The notes below the pieces were generated by a model. The model was not told the DNA's origin. It ran no database searches and saw only the letters and a list, made by a program, of their open reading frames with translations. Of a stretch of DNA of 64,000 nucleotides, positions 29,546 through 38,440 are shown in pieces. Where the stretch lies: contig NZ_JALNMJ010000015.1 of assembly GCF_023156505.1 (NCBI RefSeq), positions 1 through 64,000 of the forward strand, read 5' to 3'. The translations under genes were made by a program, and so were the position numbers. Within the stretch, counting starts at the first letter, position 1. Each line of letters starts with the position of its first letter. This DNA comes from Roseibium sediminicola. Lineage in GTDB: Bacteria; Pseudomonadota; Alphaproteobacteria; Rhizobiales; Stappiaceae.

Positions 29546-30667
29546 ATGCAGGTTCCCGCGCTTTCCATTTCCCGCCGCACGCGCAAGACACCGTTTTCAA
29601 GGCGTGTCCAGGCTGCAGGGGTCAAGGGCTATACGGTCTATAACCATATGCTCCTGCCCACCGTCTTCGACAGTGTCGAAGCGGATTACCACCATCTGAA
29701 AAAGGACGTTCAGATCTGGGATGTGGCCTGCGAGAGGCAGGTGGAATTGTGGGGGCCTGACGCGGCGCGCCTCGCCCAGATGCTGACGCCGCGCGATCTC
29801 TCCAGCATGACGGAGGGCCGCTGCTTTTACACGCCCATGGTCGACGAGACCGGCGGCATGCTCAACGACCCGGTCACCACGAAACTTGCAGACGACAAGT
29901 TCTGGGTGTCGGTTGCCGACAGTGACTTGCTGTTCTGGATCAAGGGCCTTGCCCATGCCTTCCGGCTGGAGGTCGATGTCGACGAGCCGGACGTCTCGCC
30001 GCTGGCGATCCAGGGGCCCAAGGCCGAAGACCTGGTTGCCCGGGTTTTCGGCGAGCGCATCCGCAAGATCCGCTTTTTTCACTTCGACTATGTCGAGTTC
30101 GAGGGCCGAAGACTGGTTCTGGCCCGTTCGGGCTATTCCAAACAGGGCGGCTTTGAACTTTATGTGGAGGATTCGCGCCTTGGAGAGCCGATATGGGACG
30201 CCTTCATGGCGGCGGGTGAAGACCTCAATGTGCGCGCCGGCTGCCCCAACCTGATCGAACGCATCGAGGGTCAGCTGCTTTCCTACGGCAACGACATGAC
30301 CCGCAACAACACGCCGCATGAATGTGGCCTCGGGCGGTTCTGCCAGACCAAGGACGCCATCGGCTGCGTCGGCCGCGATGCCCTGCTCAGAGTCGCGGTG
30401 GAAGGCCCTGTGCGGCAGATTCGCAGCCTGGCCATCGACGGCGACCCGGTGCCGCCCTGCGACGAGCTCTGGCCGATCATTGCCGGCGGCCGCCAGGTCG
30501 GCACCGTCAGTTCCGCCGCCTATTCCCCTGATTTCCGCACCAATGTCGCCATCGGCATGGTGCGCATGACCCATTGGGACGACGGCACCAAGGTGCAGGT
30601 CGACACGCCGCACGGCATACGGTCGGCGACCGTTTGGGAGACACCCTTTTCCAACCAGGGAGCTTAG
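29546..30667 (+). CDS. dmdA: Dimethylsulfoniopropionate demethylase DmdA
   Basis: A 373-residue enzyme of the glycine-cleavage T-protein fold. It moves a methyl group from DMSP to tetrahydrofolate, giving 3-methylmercaptopropionate. Features I recognise from Ruegeria DmdA: SRRTRKTPFS...GVKGYTVYNHMLLPTVF, WDVACERQVE, MLTPRDLS, EPDVSPLAIQGPKA, ARSGYSKQGGFELYVE, LNVRAGCPN-IERIEG-LLSYGNDMT and NTPHECGLGRFC. The match over the whole length is much closer to DmdA than to GcvT. Neighbours, a DmdB-type ligase and AcuI, agree. GAGGAGG precedes the ATG. A related non-DMSP clade cannot be fully excluded without a tree. Confidence 0.9.
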   Translation: MQVPALSISRRTRKTPFSRRVQAAGVKGYTVYNHMLLPTVFDSVEADYHHLKKDVQIWDVACERQVELWGPDAARLAQMLTPRDLSSMTEGRCFYTPMVDETGGMLNDPVTTKLADDKFWVSVADSDLLFWIKGLAHAFRLEVDVDEPDVSPLAIQGPKAEDLVARVFGERIRKIRFFHFDYVEFEGRRLVLARSGYSKQGGFELYVEDSRLGEPIWDAFMAAGEDLNVRAGCPNLIERIEGQLLSYGNDMTRNNTPHECGLGRFCQTKDAIGCVGRDALLRVAVEGPVRQIRSLAIDGDPVPPCDELWPIIAGGRQVGTVSSAAYSPDFRTNVAIGMVRMTHWDDGTKVQVDTPHGIRSATVWETPFSNQGA

Positions 30668-30668
30668 G

Positions 30669-32303
30669 ATGAAGCAGCATTACGATGCTTTCGCCAAGGC
30701 GTCCGCCAACCATGTGCCGCTGTCGCCGCTGTCCTTTCTGGAACGGACCGCCGCGATCTTTCCGGACCGCACGGCGCTGATCTACAACGACCGGCGCTTC
30801 ACCTGGGCCGAGGTGATGGACCGGGTCCGGCGCGTTGCCTCCAGCCTGACACAGCTTGGCATTGGTCCCGGCGACACGGTGTCCGTGATGGCGGCAAACA
30901 CGCCGGAACTGTTCGAGCTGCACTATGCCGTGCCTTTGACCGGCGCCGTTCTCAACACAATCAACACTCGCCTGGAACCGGAAACCGTCGCCTATATCCT
31001 GGATCACGGCGACGCGAGGCTGGTGATCGCCGACACGGCTTTTTCCGCTGTCATGCAAAGCGCCTTCCAGCTGAACGGCAAGGCCCTCCCGGCCATCGAC
31101 ATCGTCGATCCGGACGGACCGGGCGGCGAGCGGATCGGCTCTGAAACCTACGAAGAGCTTGTGGCGGCCGGAGATCCGGGCTTTGCCTTCGCAGGGCCGG
31201 ATGATGAATGGGCCGCGCTGGCGCTCAACTACACCTCCGGCACCTCCGGGCGGCCAAAAGGCGTGGTCTATCATCACCGCGGCGCCTATCTGATGGCGAT
31301 GGGAACACCGGTCGCCTGGGAATTGCCGCGCCATCCTGTCTATCTTTATTCCGTGCCCATGTTTCACTGCAACGGCTGGTGCCATGCCTGGACCATGACA
31401 CTGATGGCCGGCACCATCGTGCTGATCCGCCAGATCACGGGCGAGGCCGTCTTCAGGCTGATTGCCGAACACGGCATCACGCATCTCGGCGGTGCGCCGA
31501 TCGTCCTGTCGATGCTGATCAACACGCCGGAGGCGCAGCGGGCATCCGTGCCGCACAAGGTGAAGATCCTGACCGCCGGCGCCCCCCCACCCGCCGCCGT
31601 TCTGGCCGGCGTCAAAAAACTCGGCTTCGAGGTGATGCAGGTCTATGGCCTGACGGAAACCTATGGCCACGTCGCCCAATGCCTGTGGCAGGAGGACTGG
31701 GACGCTCTTGCGCCGGACGCACAGGCCGAACGCCAGTCCTGGCAGGGTGTCGTCTTCCCGATGACGGAAACAATTGACGTTGTCGACCGCGACAACGGCC
31801 GGCCTGTTCCCCATGATGGCGAGACCCAAGGAGAGATCGTCATTCGCGGCAACACGGTCATGAAGGGCTATTACAAGAACCCGGAAGCGACCGCGGAGGC
31901 GTTCTCCGGCGGCGCCTTCAAGTCGGGCGATGCGGCCGTGCGCCACCCGAACGGCTATATCCAGATCCGCGACCGGCTCAAGGACGTGATCATCTCCGGC
32001 GGTGAAAACATTTCCTCCGTCGAGGTTGAAGGCATTCTGCACCGGCACCCGGACGTGGTACTGGCCGCTGTGGTCGCCCTGCCGGACGAAAAATGGGGCG
32101 AGGTTCCCTGCGCCTTCGTGGAGCTGAAAGAGGGCAGCCGTGAAACCGAAGACAGCCTGATCGCGTTCTGTAAAGGACACATGGCCGGCTTCAAGCGGCC
32201 CAAGAAAATCGTTCTGACCGAGCTGCCCAAGACGGCAACCGGCAAGATCCAGAAATACGTCCTGCGCCAGGAGGCCAGGGCGATGACCGAGACCACCAGA
32301 TAA
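30669..32303 (+). CDS. dmdB: Acyl-CoA ligase, probably 3-methylmercaptopropionyl-CoA ligase DmdB
   Basis: A 544-residue member of the ANL adenylate-forming family. The AMP-binding motif NYTSGTSGRPKGVVYHH is at about residue 180, QVYGLTETYG at about 325, GDAAVRHPNGYIQIRDRLKD at about 420, and the catalytic Lys in KTATGKIQKY near the C-terminus. In the demethylation pathway DmdB activates methylmercaptopropionate with CoA and ATP. The position one base after the dmdA stop, with GGGAG overlapping the end of dmdA, supports this substrate. By sequence alone it could be another short- or medium-chain acyl-CoA ligase. Confidence 0.82.
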   Translation: MKQHYDAFAKASANHVPLSPLSFLERTAAIFPDRTALIYNDRRFTWAEVMDRVRRVASSLTQLGIGPGDTVSVMAANTPELFELHYAVPLTGAVLNTINTRLEPETVAYILDHGDARLVIADTAFSAVMQSAFQLNGKALPAIDIVDPDGPGGERIGSETYEELVAAGDPGFAFAGPDDEWAALALNYTSGTSGRPKGVVYHHRGAYLMAMGTPVAWELPRHPVYLYSVPMFHCNGWCHAWTMTLMAGTIVLIRQITGEAVFRLIAEHGITHLGGAPIVLSMLINTPEAQRASVPHKVKILTAGAPPPAAVLAGVKKLGFEVMQVYGLTETYGHVAQCLWQEDWDALAPDAQAERQSWQGVVFPMTETIDVVDRDNGRPVPHDGETQGEIVIRGNTVMKGYYKNPEATAEAFSGGAFKSGDAAVRHPNGYIQIRDRLKDVIISGGENISSVEVEGILHRHPDVVLAAVVALPDEKWGEVPCAFVELKEGSRETEDSLIAFCKGHMAGFKRPKKIVLTELPKTATGKIQKYVLRQEARAMTETTR

Positions 32304-32317
32304 CGGGATTGAGGCTC

Positions 32318-33310
32318 ATGGCTTTCAAAGCACTGATTGTGAACAAGGACGACGACAGCAAGACCCATGCGGGCATCGAGGAAATCGAAGAGACCCGGCT
32401 GCCGGAAGCCGATGTCACCGTTGCCGTTGAATATTCGACCCTGAACTACAAGGACGGTTTGTGCCTCGGCCCCGGCGGCGGCCTTGTCAGGACCTATCCG
32501 CATGTGCCGGGCATCGATTTTGCCGGCACGGTCGAGGAAAGTTCCGACGACTGGTATAAGCCCGGCGACAAGGTGGTGCTGACCGGCTGGCGCGTCGGCG
32601 AAGCCTGGTGGGGCGGCTATTCCCAGAAGGCCCGGGTCAAGGGCGAATGGCTGGTGCCGCTGCCCCAAGGCATCACCACCCGCAACGCCATGGCTGTCGG
32701 CACGGCCGGCTTCACCGCCATGCTGGCGATCATGGCGCTTGAGGACCACGGTCTGAAGCCGGGAAACGGCCCGGTTCTCGTGACGGGCGCCGCCGGCGGC
32801 GTCGGTTCGGTCGCCACCGCCATCCTTGCCAATCTCGGGTATGAAGTCGCCGCCGTCACCGGCAGGGAAAGCACCTGGGACTACCTGAAATCCCTCGGCG
32901 CCAGCTCCATCGTACCGCGCGACGACGTCGCCGAAACGGTCAAGCGGCCCCTCGAAACCGAGACCTGGGCGGGCTGCGTCGATGCCGTCGGCGGCGCCAT
33001 GCTGGCGCGAATCCTCGGCCAGATGAAATACGGCGCCTCGGTGGCCGCCGTCGGCCTTGCCGGCGGCGCGGCCCTGCCGGCCACCGTCATCCCGTTCCTG
33101 TTGCGGGGGGTGAACCTGCTTGGCATCGACAGTGTCATGAAACCTTATGATGCCCGCCTGAAGGCCTGGGAGCGCCTGGCCAAGGACCTGCCGATGGACA
33201 AGCTGGAAGCGATGATCCAGCCGGCGACACTCGCAGACCTGCCACAGCTCGGCGCGGATATCCTGAAAGGCCAGGTCAAGGGCCGTGTGGTCGTTGATGT
33301 GAACGCGTGA
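32318..33310 (+). CDS. acuI: Acryloyl-CoA reductase AcuI
   Basis: A 330-residue NADPH-dependent medium-chain reductase (YhdH/AcuI group). LNYKDGLCLGPGGGLVRTYPHVPGIDFAG is at about 44-72, DKVVLTGWRVGE at about 89 and the nucleotide-binding loop VTGAAGGVGSVA at about 154. AcuI reduces toxic acryloyl-CoA to propionyl-CoA, a step in DMSP cleavage use that is often linked to dmdA in marine alphaproteobacteria. No DMSP lyase gene (ddd type) is in the window. The ATG at 32318 follows GAGG and is 14 bases after the ligase gene. Last gene of the cluster. Confidence 0.92.
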   Translation: MAFKALIVNKDDDSKTHAGIEEIEETRLPEADVTVAVEYSTLNYKDGLCLGPGGGLVRTYPHVPGIDFAGTVEESSDDWYKPGDKVVLTGWRVGEAWWGGYSQKARVKGEWLVPLPQGITTRNAMAVGTAGFTAMLAIMALEDHGLKPGNGPVLVTGAAGGVGSVATAILANLGYEVAAVTGRESTWDYLKSLGASSIVPRDDVAETVKRPLETETWAGCVDAVGGAMLARILGQMKYGASVAAVGLAGGAALPATVIPFLLRGVNLLGIDSVMKPYDARLKAWERLAKDLPMDKLEAMIQPATLADLPQLGADILKGQVKGRVVVDVNA

Positions 33311-33324
33311 CGGTTAAGGGGCGG

Positions 33325-34233
33325 TCAGACCTCTGACCGCCCGTAATGCTCCTTTAGAAAATCGATCATCACCCGAACCTTCCGCGGCAGGTAGGAGCGG
33401 CTCGGATAAAGCAGCCAGGCTGCGGTATCGAAGGATGCCGCGGCACAAGCATGATCCGGGAACAGATCGGCCAGCGTGCCCCTCTCCAGATCCCGCTGCA
33501 CCAGCATGATCGGCAACAGCGCGACGCCCATGCCAAGCCGGGCAGCCGAGCGGATCGACAAAGCATTCGAGATCACCGTCGCGCCGCCAACCGGCACGCT
33601 GAACGCATCCGTGGCGCCCTTTTCCCGAAATTGCCAGAGCGTCTTGAAGCCCGGGATGGCAAAGCGGATGCAATCGCGCTCCGACAGCTCCCCGGGATGC
33701 GCGGGCCGGCCCGTCCGTTCCAGATAAACCGGCGAAGCCACCACCCGATAGCTGGTGGTCATCAGCTTGCTGACGATCCAGTCGCCCTGCGGCATCTGGC
33801 CGAAACGCACGGCAAGGTCGATGCCGTCCGCCCTGAGGTCCAGATTGGCGTCGGAGGCCAGAATCTCGAGATCGATCTCCGGATACCGCGTTCGAAACTC
33901 CGGCAGGATCGGCATCAAACATTCCTGAACGAAGGAAATGCTGGCGGTCATGCGCAGTGTGCCCCGCGGCGAAACCGCATTCATGCGGGCTTCGTCACCG
34001 GCGGCTTCCAGCTCTTCGACAAGAGGCCCGATCCGGTTGAGATAAAGCTCCCCTTCCCCGGTCGGCGCCAGGCTCCGCGTGCTGCGCTGAAACAGGCGAA
34101 AGCCGACATCCTGCTCCAATTGGGCGATGACACGTGAGACGCTGGAAGCGTCCAGTTCCAGAAGCCGGGCGACCGCAGCAAAGCTGCCGAGATCCCTGAC
34201 CAGCAAGGCGGTTTTGAGCGTGGAAAGTTCCAT
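33325..34233 (-). CDS. LysR-type regulator
   Basis: A 302-residue LysR-family protein with an N-terminal helix-turn-helix (about 1-60: DLGSFAAVARLLELDASSVSRVIAQLEQ) and the substrate-binding domain of the type seen in DsdC/PcaQ-like 'CrgA' group regulators (SPRGTLRMTASISFVQECLMP, LDLRADGIDLAVRFG). It is divergent from the azoreductase gene (98 bases apart), the common position for a regulator of that gene, and convergent with acuI (14 bases). The inducer cannot be told. Confidence 0.88.
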   Translation of the reverse strand: MELSTLKTALLVRDLGSFAAVARLLELDASSVSRVIAQLEQDVGFRLFQRSTRSLAPTGEGELYLNRIGPLVEELEAAGDEARMNAVSPRGTLRMTASISFVQECLMPILPEFRTRYPEIDLEILASDANLDLRADGIDLAVRFGQMPQGDWIVSKLMTTSYRVVASPVYLERTGRPAHPGELSERDCIRFAIPGFKTLWQFREKGATDAFSVPVGGATVISNALSIRSAARLGMGVALLPIMLVQRDLERGTLADLFPDHACAAASFDTAAWLLYPSRSYLPRKVRVMIDFLKEHYGRSEV

Positions 34234-34331
34234 TCGTGCAGATTACGCACGAGTTCAGTGTTTTCCGAGCCATTTTTTGAATTCCCGCAAGAAACTAGAT
34301 CCAACTTGCCAACCAACAAGGAGGCAGGTTC

Positions 34332-34949
34332 ATGACCCAGTTGTTACGCATCAATTCAAGTTCCCGGCAGGACGGCTCGCATTCGGCGGCCGTGGCCGAT
34401 GTATTCGAGGCCGAATTCCGGCAAAAACACCCCGGCTGCCGGGTGATCACAAGAAACGTCGCGGACGGATCCATTCCGTTCATCGCCCAGGAGACCATCG
34501 AGGGCTTCTATGCACCGCAGGACACCCTGTCCGATGATCTCAAGGCGGCTACCGCGCTGTCGGATGAGCTGATCGCGGAAATCCAGGCCTCAGACACGTT
34601 GCTTCTGGCCGTGCCGATCTACAATTTCTCCATTCCCGCGGCCCTGAAGGCCTGGATCGATCAGATCATGCGGATCGGACACACGTTTTCGATGGGCGAG
34701 GCCGGCTTTAAGGGCTTGGTCAAGGCAAGGCGGGCGGTCATCGTCTGCGCTTATGGCGCTGAAGGCTATTTGGCCGAAGAACCCTTTGCCGCGGCCAATT
34801 TCCTGGAACCTTATCTGAAATTCCTGTTTGCTTTCCTCGGCATCGAGACAGTGGATTTCGTCCATGTCCAGGGCACCGCGACGGCGACGCCCGAGACATT
34901 TGCCGGCCGGCTGGAGGCAGCTCGGGAAGACGCGCGCCGGGCCGCATAG
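34332..34949 (+). CDS. azoR: FMN-dependent NADH-azoreductase
   Basis: A 205-residue flavodoxin-like protein. RINSSSRQDGSHSAAVAD near the N-terminus is the FMN phosphate-binding loop, VPIYNFSIPAALKAWIDQI (about 95-113) the signature of the AzoR/NAD(P)H quinone reductase group, and FAFLGIETVDFV the family's end. Such enzymes reduce quinones and azo compounds with two electrons and often respond to electrophile stress. Start ATG 34332 with GGAGG upstream. The divergent LysR gene is the likely regulator. Confidence 0.9.
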   Translation: MTQLLRINSSSRQDGSHSAAVADVFEAEFRQKHPGCRVITRNVADGSIPFIAQETIEGFYAPQDTLSDDLKAATALSDELIAEIQASDTLLLAVPIYNFSIPAALKAWIDQIMRIGHTFSMGEAGFKGLVKARRAVIVCAYGAEGYLAEEPFAAANFLEPYLKFLFAFLGIETVDFVHVQGTATATPETFAGRLEAAREDARRAA

Positions 34950-35025
34950 CAAATCGCACGGGACGGGAACATCGCAACCGGAACCGGGTTTCTCGAAAGA
35001 TACTGCTTCTCAGGCCCGAATCCGG

Positions 35026-35054
35026 TTGCATTTGGCGGAAAGCTCCCATATAAG
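35026..35054 (+). promoter_or_regulatory. Probable promoter of rpmI-rplT
   Basis: TTGCAT (35026-35031) and TATAAG (35049-35054) are spaced by exactly 17 bases. The predicted leader to rpmI is about 148 bases, long enough for autoregulation by L20, though no specific structure could be proved. Confidence 0.6.
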
Positions 35055-35208
35055 CGCCCGGTCCAGAGTCGTCCGGCTCGTCGTGGACTGGATTTCTGTG
35101 TTCCGATGCAGACCGTCTTCGACAACCAAGGGCATGCCGTGTCGGCTCTGAATGCACCAAGAACGAAGCACCCGTTTGACAGCGGGAGCACCAAGGAAAG
35201 GATGCAAA

Positions 35209-35406
35209 ATGCCCAAGCTGAAGACGAAGTCCGGCGCCAAAAAGCGCTTTAAAGTGACCGCGACCGGCAAGGTGAAAACCGCGCAGGCCGGCAAGCGTCA
35301 TGGCATGATCAAGCGCACGAACAAGTTCATCCGCAACGCCCGTGGCACCACCACGCTGAGCGACCAGGATGCAAAGATCGTGAAGCAGTTCCTGCCGTAC
35401 GCATAA
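35209..35406 (+). CDS. rpmI: 50S ribosomal protein L35
   Basis: A 65-residue basic protein starting [20 protein letters not shown], the standard L35 start, and ending QFLPYA. It is a small component of the large ribosomal subunit. AAGGAAAGGA precedes ATG 35209. It is cotranscribed with rplT, 26 bases downstream. In many bacteria infC precedes and pheST follows this pair; neither is here. Confidence 0.98.
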   Translation: MPKLKTKSGAKKRFKVTATGKVKTAQAGKRHGMIKRTNKFIRNARGTTTLSDQDAKIVKQFLPYA

Positions 35407-35432
35407 CGCCAGCCCCGAAGGAGATCATCTAA

Positions 35433-35792
35433 ATGTCACGCGTCAAACGGGGCGTAACCGCCCACGCTCGTCACAAGAAAGTTATCAAAGCGGCAAAAGG
35501 CTATTATGGCCGTCGCAAGAACACCATCCGCGTTGCCAAGCAGGCCGTCGAGAAGGCCGGTCAGTACGCTTACCGCGACCGCAAGGCCAAGAAGCGCAAC
35601 TTCCGTTCGCTCTGGATCCAGCGCATCAACGCCGCGACCCGTCAGCACGGCATGACCTACGGCACCTTCATCAACGGCCTGAACAAGGCCGGTGTTGAGG
35701 TCGACCGCAAGGTTCTGTCCGACCTGGCCATCAATCAGCCGGACGCCTTCAAGGTGCTGGTCGACAAGGCCCAGGGCGCGCTGGCCGCCTAA
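35433..35792 (+). CDS. rplT: 50S ribosomal protein L20
   Basis: A 119-residue basic protein with the typical sequence [28 protein letters not shown] and [12 protein letters not shown]. It binds 23S rRNA early in assembly and, in some bacteria, represses its own operon by binding the leader. A strong terminator follows at 35819-35849. Confidence 0.98.
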   Translation: MSRVKRGVTAHARHKKVIKAAKGYYGRRKNTIRVAKQAVEKAGQYAYRDRKAKKRNFRSLWIQRINAATRQHGMTYGTFINGLNKAGVEVDRKVLSDLAINQPDAFKVLVDKAQGALAA

Positions 35793-35818
35793 GGCAGTCA
35801 CGCTTCTGGAATTTCAGG

Positions 35819-35849
35819 AAAGCGCGGTCCATCGGACCGCGCTTTTCTT
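35819..35849 (+). terminator. Intrinsic terminator of rpmI-rplT
   Basis: Stem AAAGCGCGGTCC / GGACCGCGCTTT with an ATC loop, then TCTTTT; 26 bases after rplT. Confidence 0.93.
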
Positions 35850-35910
35850 TTGGGCTCGCATATGGTCCCTTGGTGCCGTTGACCTGATCGTCCCTTCCGG
35901 TGCCAATGCC

Positions 35911-36438
35911 ATGCCCCTGTCCGATAAACAAACCGCTGTCCTGAAGGGCATGATCGCCGCCCTTCTTGTCTGCGCCCTGGCGCTCATCGCCGGCGCCTTG
36001 CTTCTTTCCGAAACGCTTTTGACGGAAGACACACTTGCCGGCCGGTTTTTGCTCCCGGCCAAATCCGGTCTCGCGATCAGCCTGTGGTTGCTCGCCGCCA
36101 TCGGCGTGCTCGCGCGGCATCGATTCTTCACCCCGGAAGACATCGACGGCAGTGGCCTGACGGAAGGCACCGTGACGGCCAGGCGCCTGCAGGCGGTCCT
36201 GCAGAACACACTGGAACAGACCGTGCTGGCAGTGATCGCCTATGGCTGCTTCGCCCTTCTGGCCCCGATCCAATATCTTGGTGCCCTTCCGGCCGCCGCA
36301 CTCCTGTTCTGGATCGGACGGACACTGTTCTGGCTTGGCTACGGCAAAGGAGCGGGAGGTCGCGCATTCGGCTTCGCTCTGACCTTCTATTCGACTGCCA
36401 TGTTGCTGATCGCAACTCTGGTTCTCGCGATTTTGTAG
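35911..36438 (+). CDS. MAPEG-family membrane protein
   Basis: A 175-residue protein with four predicted membrane helices (about 13-30, 50-66, 108-125, 150-172). RLQAVLQNTLEQTVLAVIAY is the MAPEG-type motif seen in microsomal glutathione S-transferase-like proteins. Family members act on glutathione or eicosanoid-like substrates in eukaryotes; the bacterial role is unknown. The ATG at 35911 has no strong ribosome binding site, and the start could shift slightly. It follows the rplT terminator, so it should have its own promoter. Confidence 0.78.
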   Translation: MPLSDKQTAVLKGMIAALLVCALALIAGALLLSETLLTEDTLAGRFLLPAKSGLAISLWLLAAIGVLARHRFFTPEDIDGSGLTEGTVTARRLQAVLQNTLEQTVLAVIAYGCFALLAPIQYLGALPAAALLFWIGRTLFWLGYGKGAGGRAFGFALTFYSTAMLLIATLVLAIL

Positions 36439-36478
36439 CGGCTATGATTGCGCCGAATTGACAGCAGGCTTGCCTCGA

Positions 36479-37111
36479 ATGACCCATGTCATCATTTTCG
36501 ATTGCGAATTTCTGACGAGACCGGGAGCGAAATCGCGCATGTGGTGCGGCCCCGAGGATCCCGATCCCTGCGTCGTCCAGATTGGCGCCGTCAAATTGTC
36601 GCTCGAACCGGATTTTGCCATCGCGGCAACGGAGAAGATCTTCATCAAATCCCGGGACCGATCCGGAAAGACATGTGTCGTCGCCCCGTTTTTCGTCGAA
36701 TTGACCGGCATTACCCAGGCGCAGGTCGACGCGGAAGGTGTGAGCCAGACGGAAGCGCTCAATCGCCTGGAGCGGTTTGCGGACGGAGCGTCCCTATGGT
36801 CCTGGGGCAAGGACGAATTCTTTCTGCTCGCCATAAGCTGCTACGTCGCCGGTATCGCGCCATCCATTGCCGCACATCGCTTCGGCAACGCGGGCAACCT
36901 CCTGCTGACCGCAGGAATGCCCCGCGACGATCTGGAGCAGACCACCAGCGGTCAGCTCGCCGGTTATTATGGCTTGTCGGGCGGAAGTGACCGACGGCAT
37001 CACGATGCGTTGGATGATGCGATTTCCGTGGCCCTGTGCCTTCAACACCTTTTGAGAGAATCCCGACTCACTCCGGAAGACTTCCAACTCCCGGCAAGCG
37101 TCAGATCATGA
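36479..37111 (+). CDS. 3'-5' exonuclease-like protein (RNase H fold, DEDDh)
   Basis: About 210 residues. It begins MTHVIIFDCEFLTRPG, giving the D-x-E pair of Exo I, and continues with VVQIGAV, VELTGITQAQVD (Exo II region) and HHDALDDAISVALCLQHLL, the His-x4-Asp of Exo III, so the catalytic residues look complete. It is a second exonuclease of this fold in the window but is not similar in detail to that at 14746-15354. ATG 36479 is chosen; TTG 36458 adds seven residues. The two genes around it are on other transcripts. Confidence 0.8.
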   Translation: MTHVIIFDCEFLTRPGAKSRMWCGPEDPDPCVVQIGAVKLSLEPDFAIAATEKIFIKSRDRSGKTCVVAPFFVELTGITQAQVDAEGVSQTEALNRLERFADGASLWSWGKDEFFLLAISCYVAGIAPSIAAHRFGNAGNLLLTAGMPRDDLEQTTSGQLAGYYGLSGGSDRRHHDALDDAISVALCLQHLLRESRLTPEDFQLPASVRS

Positions 37112-37115
37112 CGCG

Positions 37116-37712
37116 CTAGTATCCGGTCCGGTAAAAGCTGACGGCGCTCGGCACTTTCGGCAGATCCTTCTCGGACCGGATTGTCCATTTGAGCGGATAG
37201 GCCCCGAAGGCCAGCCGGGTGCCGTCGGCCCAGACCCGGTCTTGCAGCACTTCATCCACTTCCGGCAGATCGAAAACGGCACAAGTACGGCCGTCCACCG
37301 GTCGCGCGATATTGGTCTGCCAGCCCGCAAGGCCGCAGCCAGCGGGGTTTTCCGGGTCGTTGTAGATCGCGGTTACCTCGTCCTGGTTGGTCTTCAGGGT
37401 GATCGATTCGACCTTGAGGGCGACACGGATCGCCTCGCTGTCCTCAGATACTTCGACGATCCCGGTCTCGTAGCGGGCCTGAACGGTGGGCACACGGCAG
37501 GCATTGCTGGCAAAGACCTGGCTCCTGGCGGCCATGCGGCCGCTGCCGTCGATCGTGAGAAGGGTGATCATGCCGTGCCGGCTATTCTGGCCGATCGGCA
37601 GGCAATCGGTGGTCCATTCCCCCTGCAGGCTGGCCGGAACGATCGGGTCGGCCCGAGATTCGGTCGCCAGGACACAGATGGCCAGGCTCAGGGCAACGGA
37701 TAGCGAACGCAT
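37116..37712 (-). CDS. Secreted protein of unknown function
   Basis: A 198-residue protein with a clear signal peptide (SVALSLAICVLATESRADP). The mature part starts with SLQGEWTTDCLP, a pattern found in small lipocalin-like or protease-inhibitor-like folds, and has five cysteines. No family was recognised with confidence. It ends 5 bases from the convergent exonuclease gene and has a free upstream region of about 360 bases. Confidence 0.65.
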   Translation of the reverse strand: MRSLSVALSLAICVLATESRADPIVPASLQGEWTTDCLPIGQNSRHGMITLLTIDGSGRMAARSQVFASNACRVPTVQARYETGIVEVSEDSEAIRVALKVESITLKTNQDEVTAIYNDPENPAGCGLAGWQTNIARPVDGRTCAVFDLPEVDEVLQDRVWADGTRLAFGAYPLKWTIRSEKDLPKVPSAVSFYRTGY

Positions 37713-38070
37713 TATGGACTCCGCAGAATTGACGATTGAAGGCGTTCGATCGGTAAAGACTGATTCCGGTCGCGCCGTGACCGAACGATGGCGCTTTGAT
37801 GGTTGTGTTCCGCAAATTGTAACGGCGTTCCAAATCGCCTTGAGCCGCTTGAGAATCTAGGTTCTCAAGCCCCGTTCCCGGCTTGTCCCCGCTATCCCCG
37901 CGCCTCACCGGCCTTTCCGGAAACGTGTCACCTTGTTAACTTTTATTAATACGGATTGGCGGTTTTCTGCGGACAAAAGGTTAACAAGCCGTTAAGCTGG
38001 CACGATGATTGCGACGTTTCAGGCAAGGCAACGCCAAGCGTGCCAATCTGAAACAACGAGGCGTGAAGAC
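37713..38070. other. Intergenic region with a spaced inverted repeat
   Basis: No gene is seen. The inverted repeat CTTGTTAAC (37932-37940) / GTTAACAAG (37980-37988) flanks an AT-rich part (TTTTATTAATAC), which could be an operator loop or the promoter of the gene at 38071. The region is the shared upstream area of the divergent genes at 37712 and 38071. Confidence 0.5.
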
Positions 38071-38400
38071 GTGCGAGTGAATCCGGTAACATCCGCAGGC
38101 CGTGCCAATGTGAGGCGCAAGCGTCCCGCAATGGGAGAGACCGAGTCAGAACGCCAGAACAGCTTTGCCGCCCACCTGCCTGTGCCGTCGCAGCCGCTCG
38201 AACGGGACCAGCAGGCGTTCACCTCGCGCTACCGCCCGAATTCCGTTTTCCTGGCGCATCTGATCGCGACCCGCGATTTCGACATCCAGGTCGGCAAACC
38301 GCTGCCGAGCGACACGCTGAATGGCGCGAACAGCTATCGCGCCGTCGCCGCCCTGCCGCGCCGTCGCGCCGCCGGCCATCTGCTCAAGACCGAGCGCTGA
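38071..38400 (+). CDS. Small conserved-type protein, first of an MRVxPV pair
   Basis: A 109-residue protein starting with GTG 38071 as VRVNPVTSAGRANVRRKRP, Arg-rich and predicted mostly unstructured at the start. The middle SRYRPNSVFLAHLIATRDF looks like a short helix. It ends KTER. GAGG lies 9 bases before the GTG. The gene 250 bases downstream (38652) begins MRVTPVSAVPALRIRQKP and also has an A-x-L-L-A-S-R helix, so the two appear to be diverged paralogues. Function unknown. A terminator follows. Confidence 0.65.
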   Translation: MRVNPVTSAGRANVRRKRPAMGETESERQNSFAAHLPVPSQPLERDQQAFTSRYRPNSVFLAHLIATRDFDIQVGKPLPSDTLNGANSYRAVAALPRRRAAGHLLKTER

Positions 38401-38440
38401 GATTTTCAAAGTTTCCAGATGTACCACTGGATACCACTGG

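Noticed and set aside
29546-30667. Reading dmdA as glycine cleavage T protein (gcvT)
   Set aside because: The fold is shared, but the conserved segments and the neighbours (ligase, AcuI, GntR) fit DMSP demethylase; gcvH and gcvP are absent.
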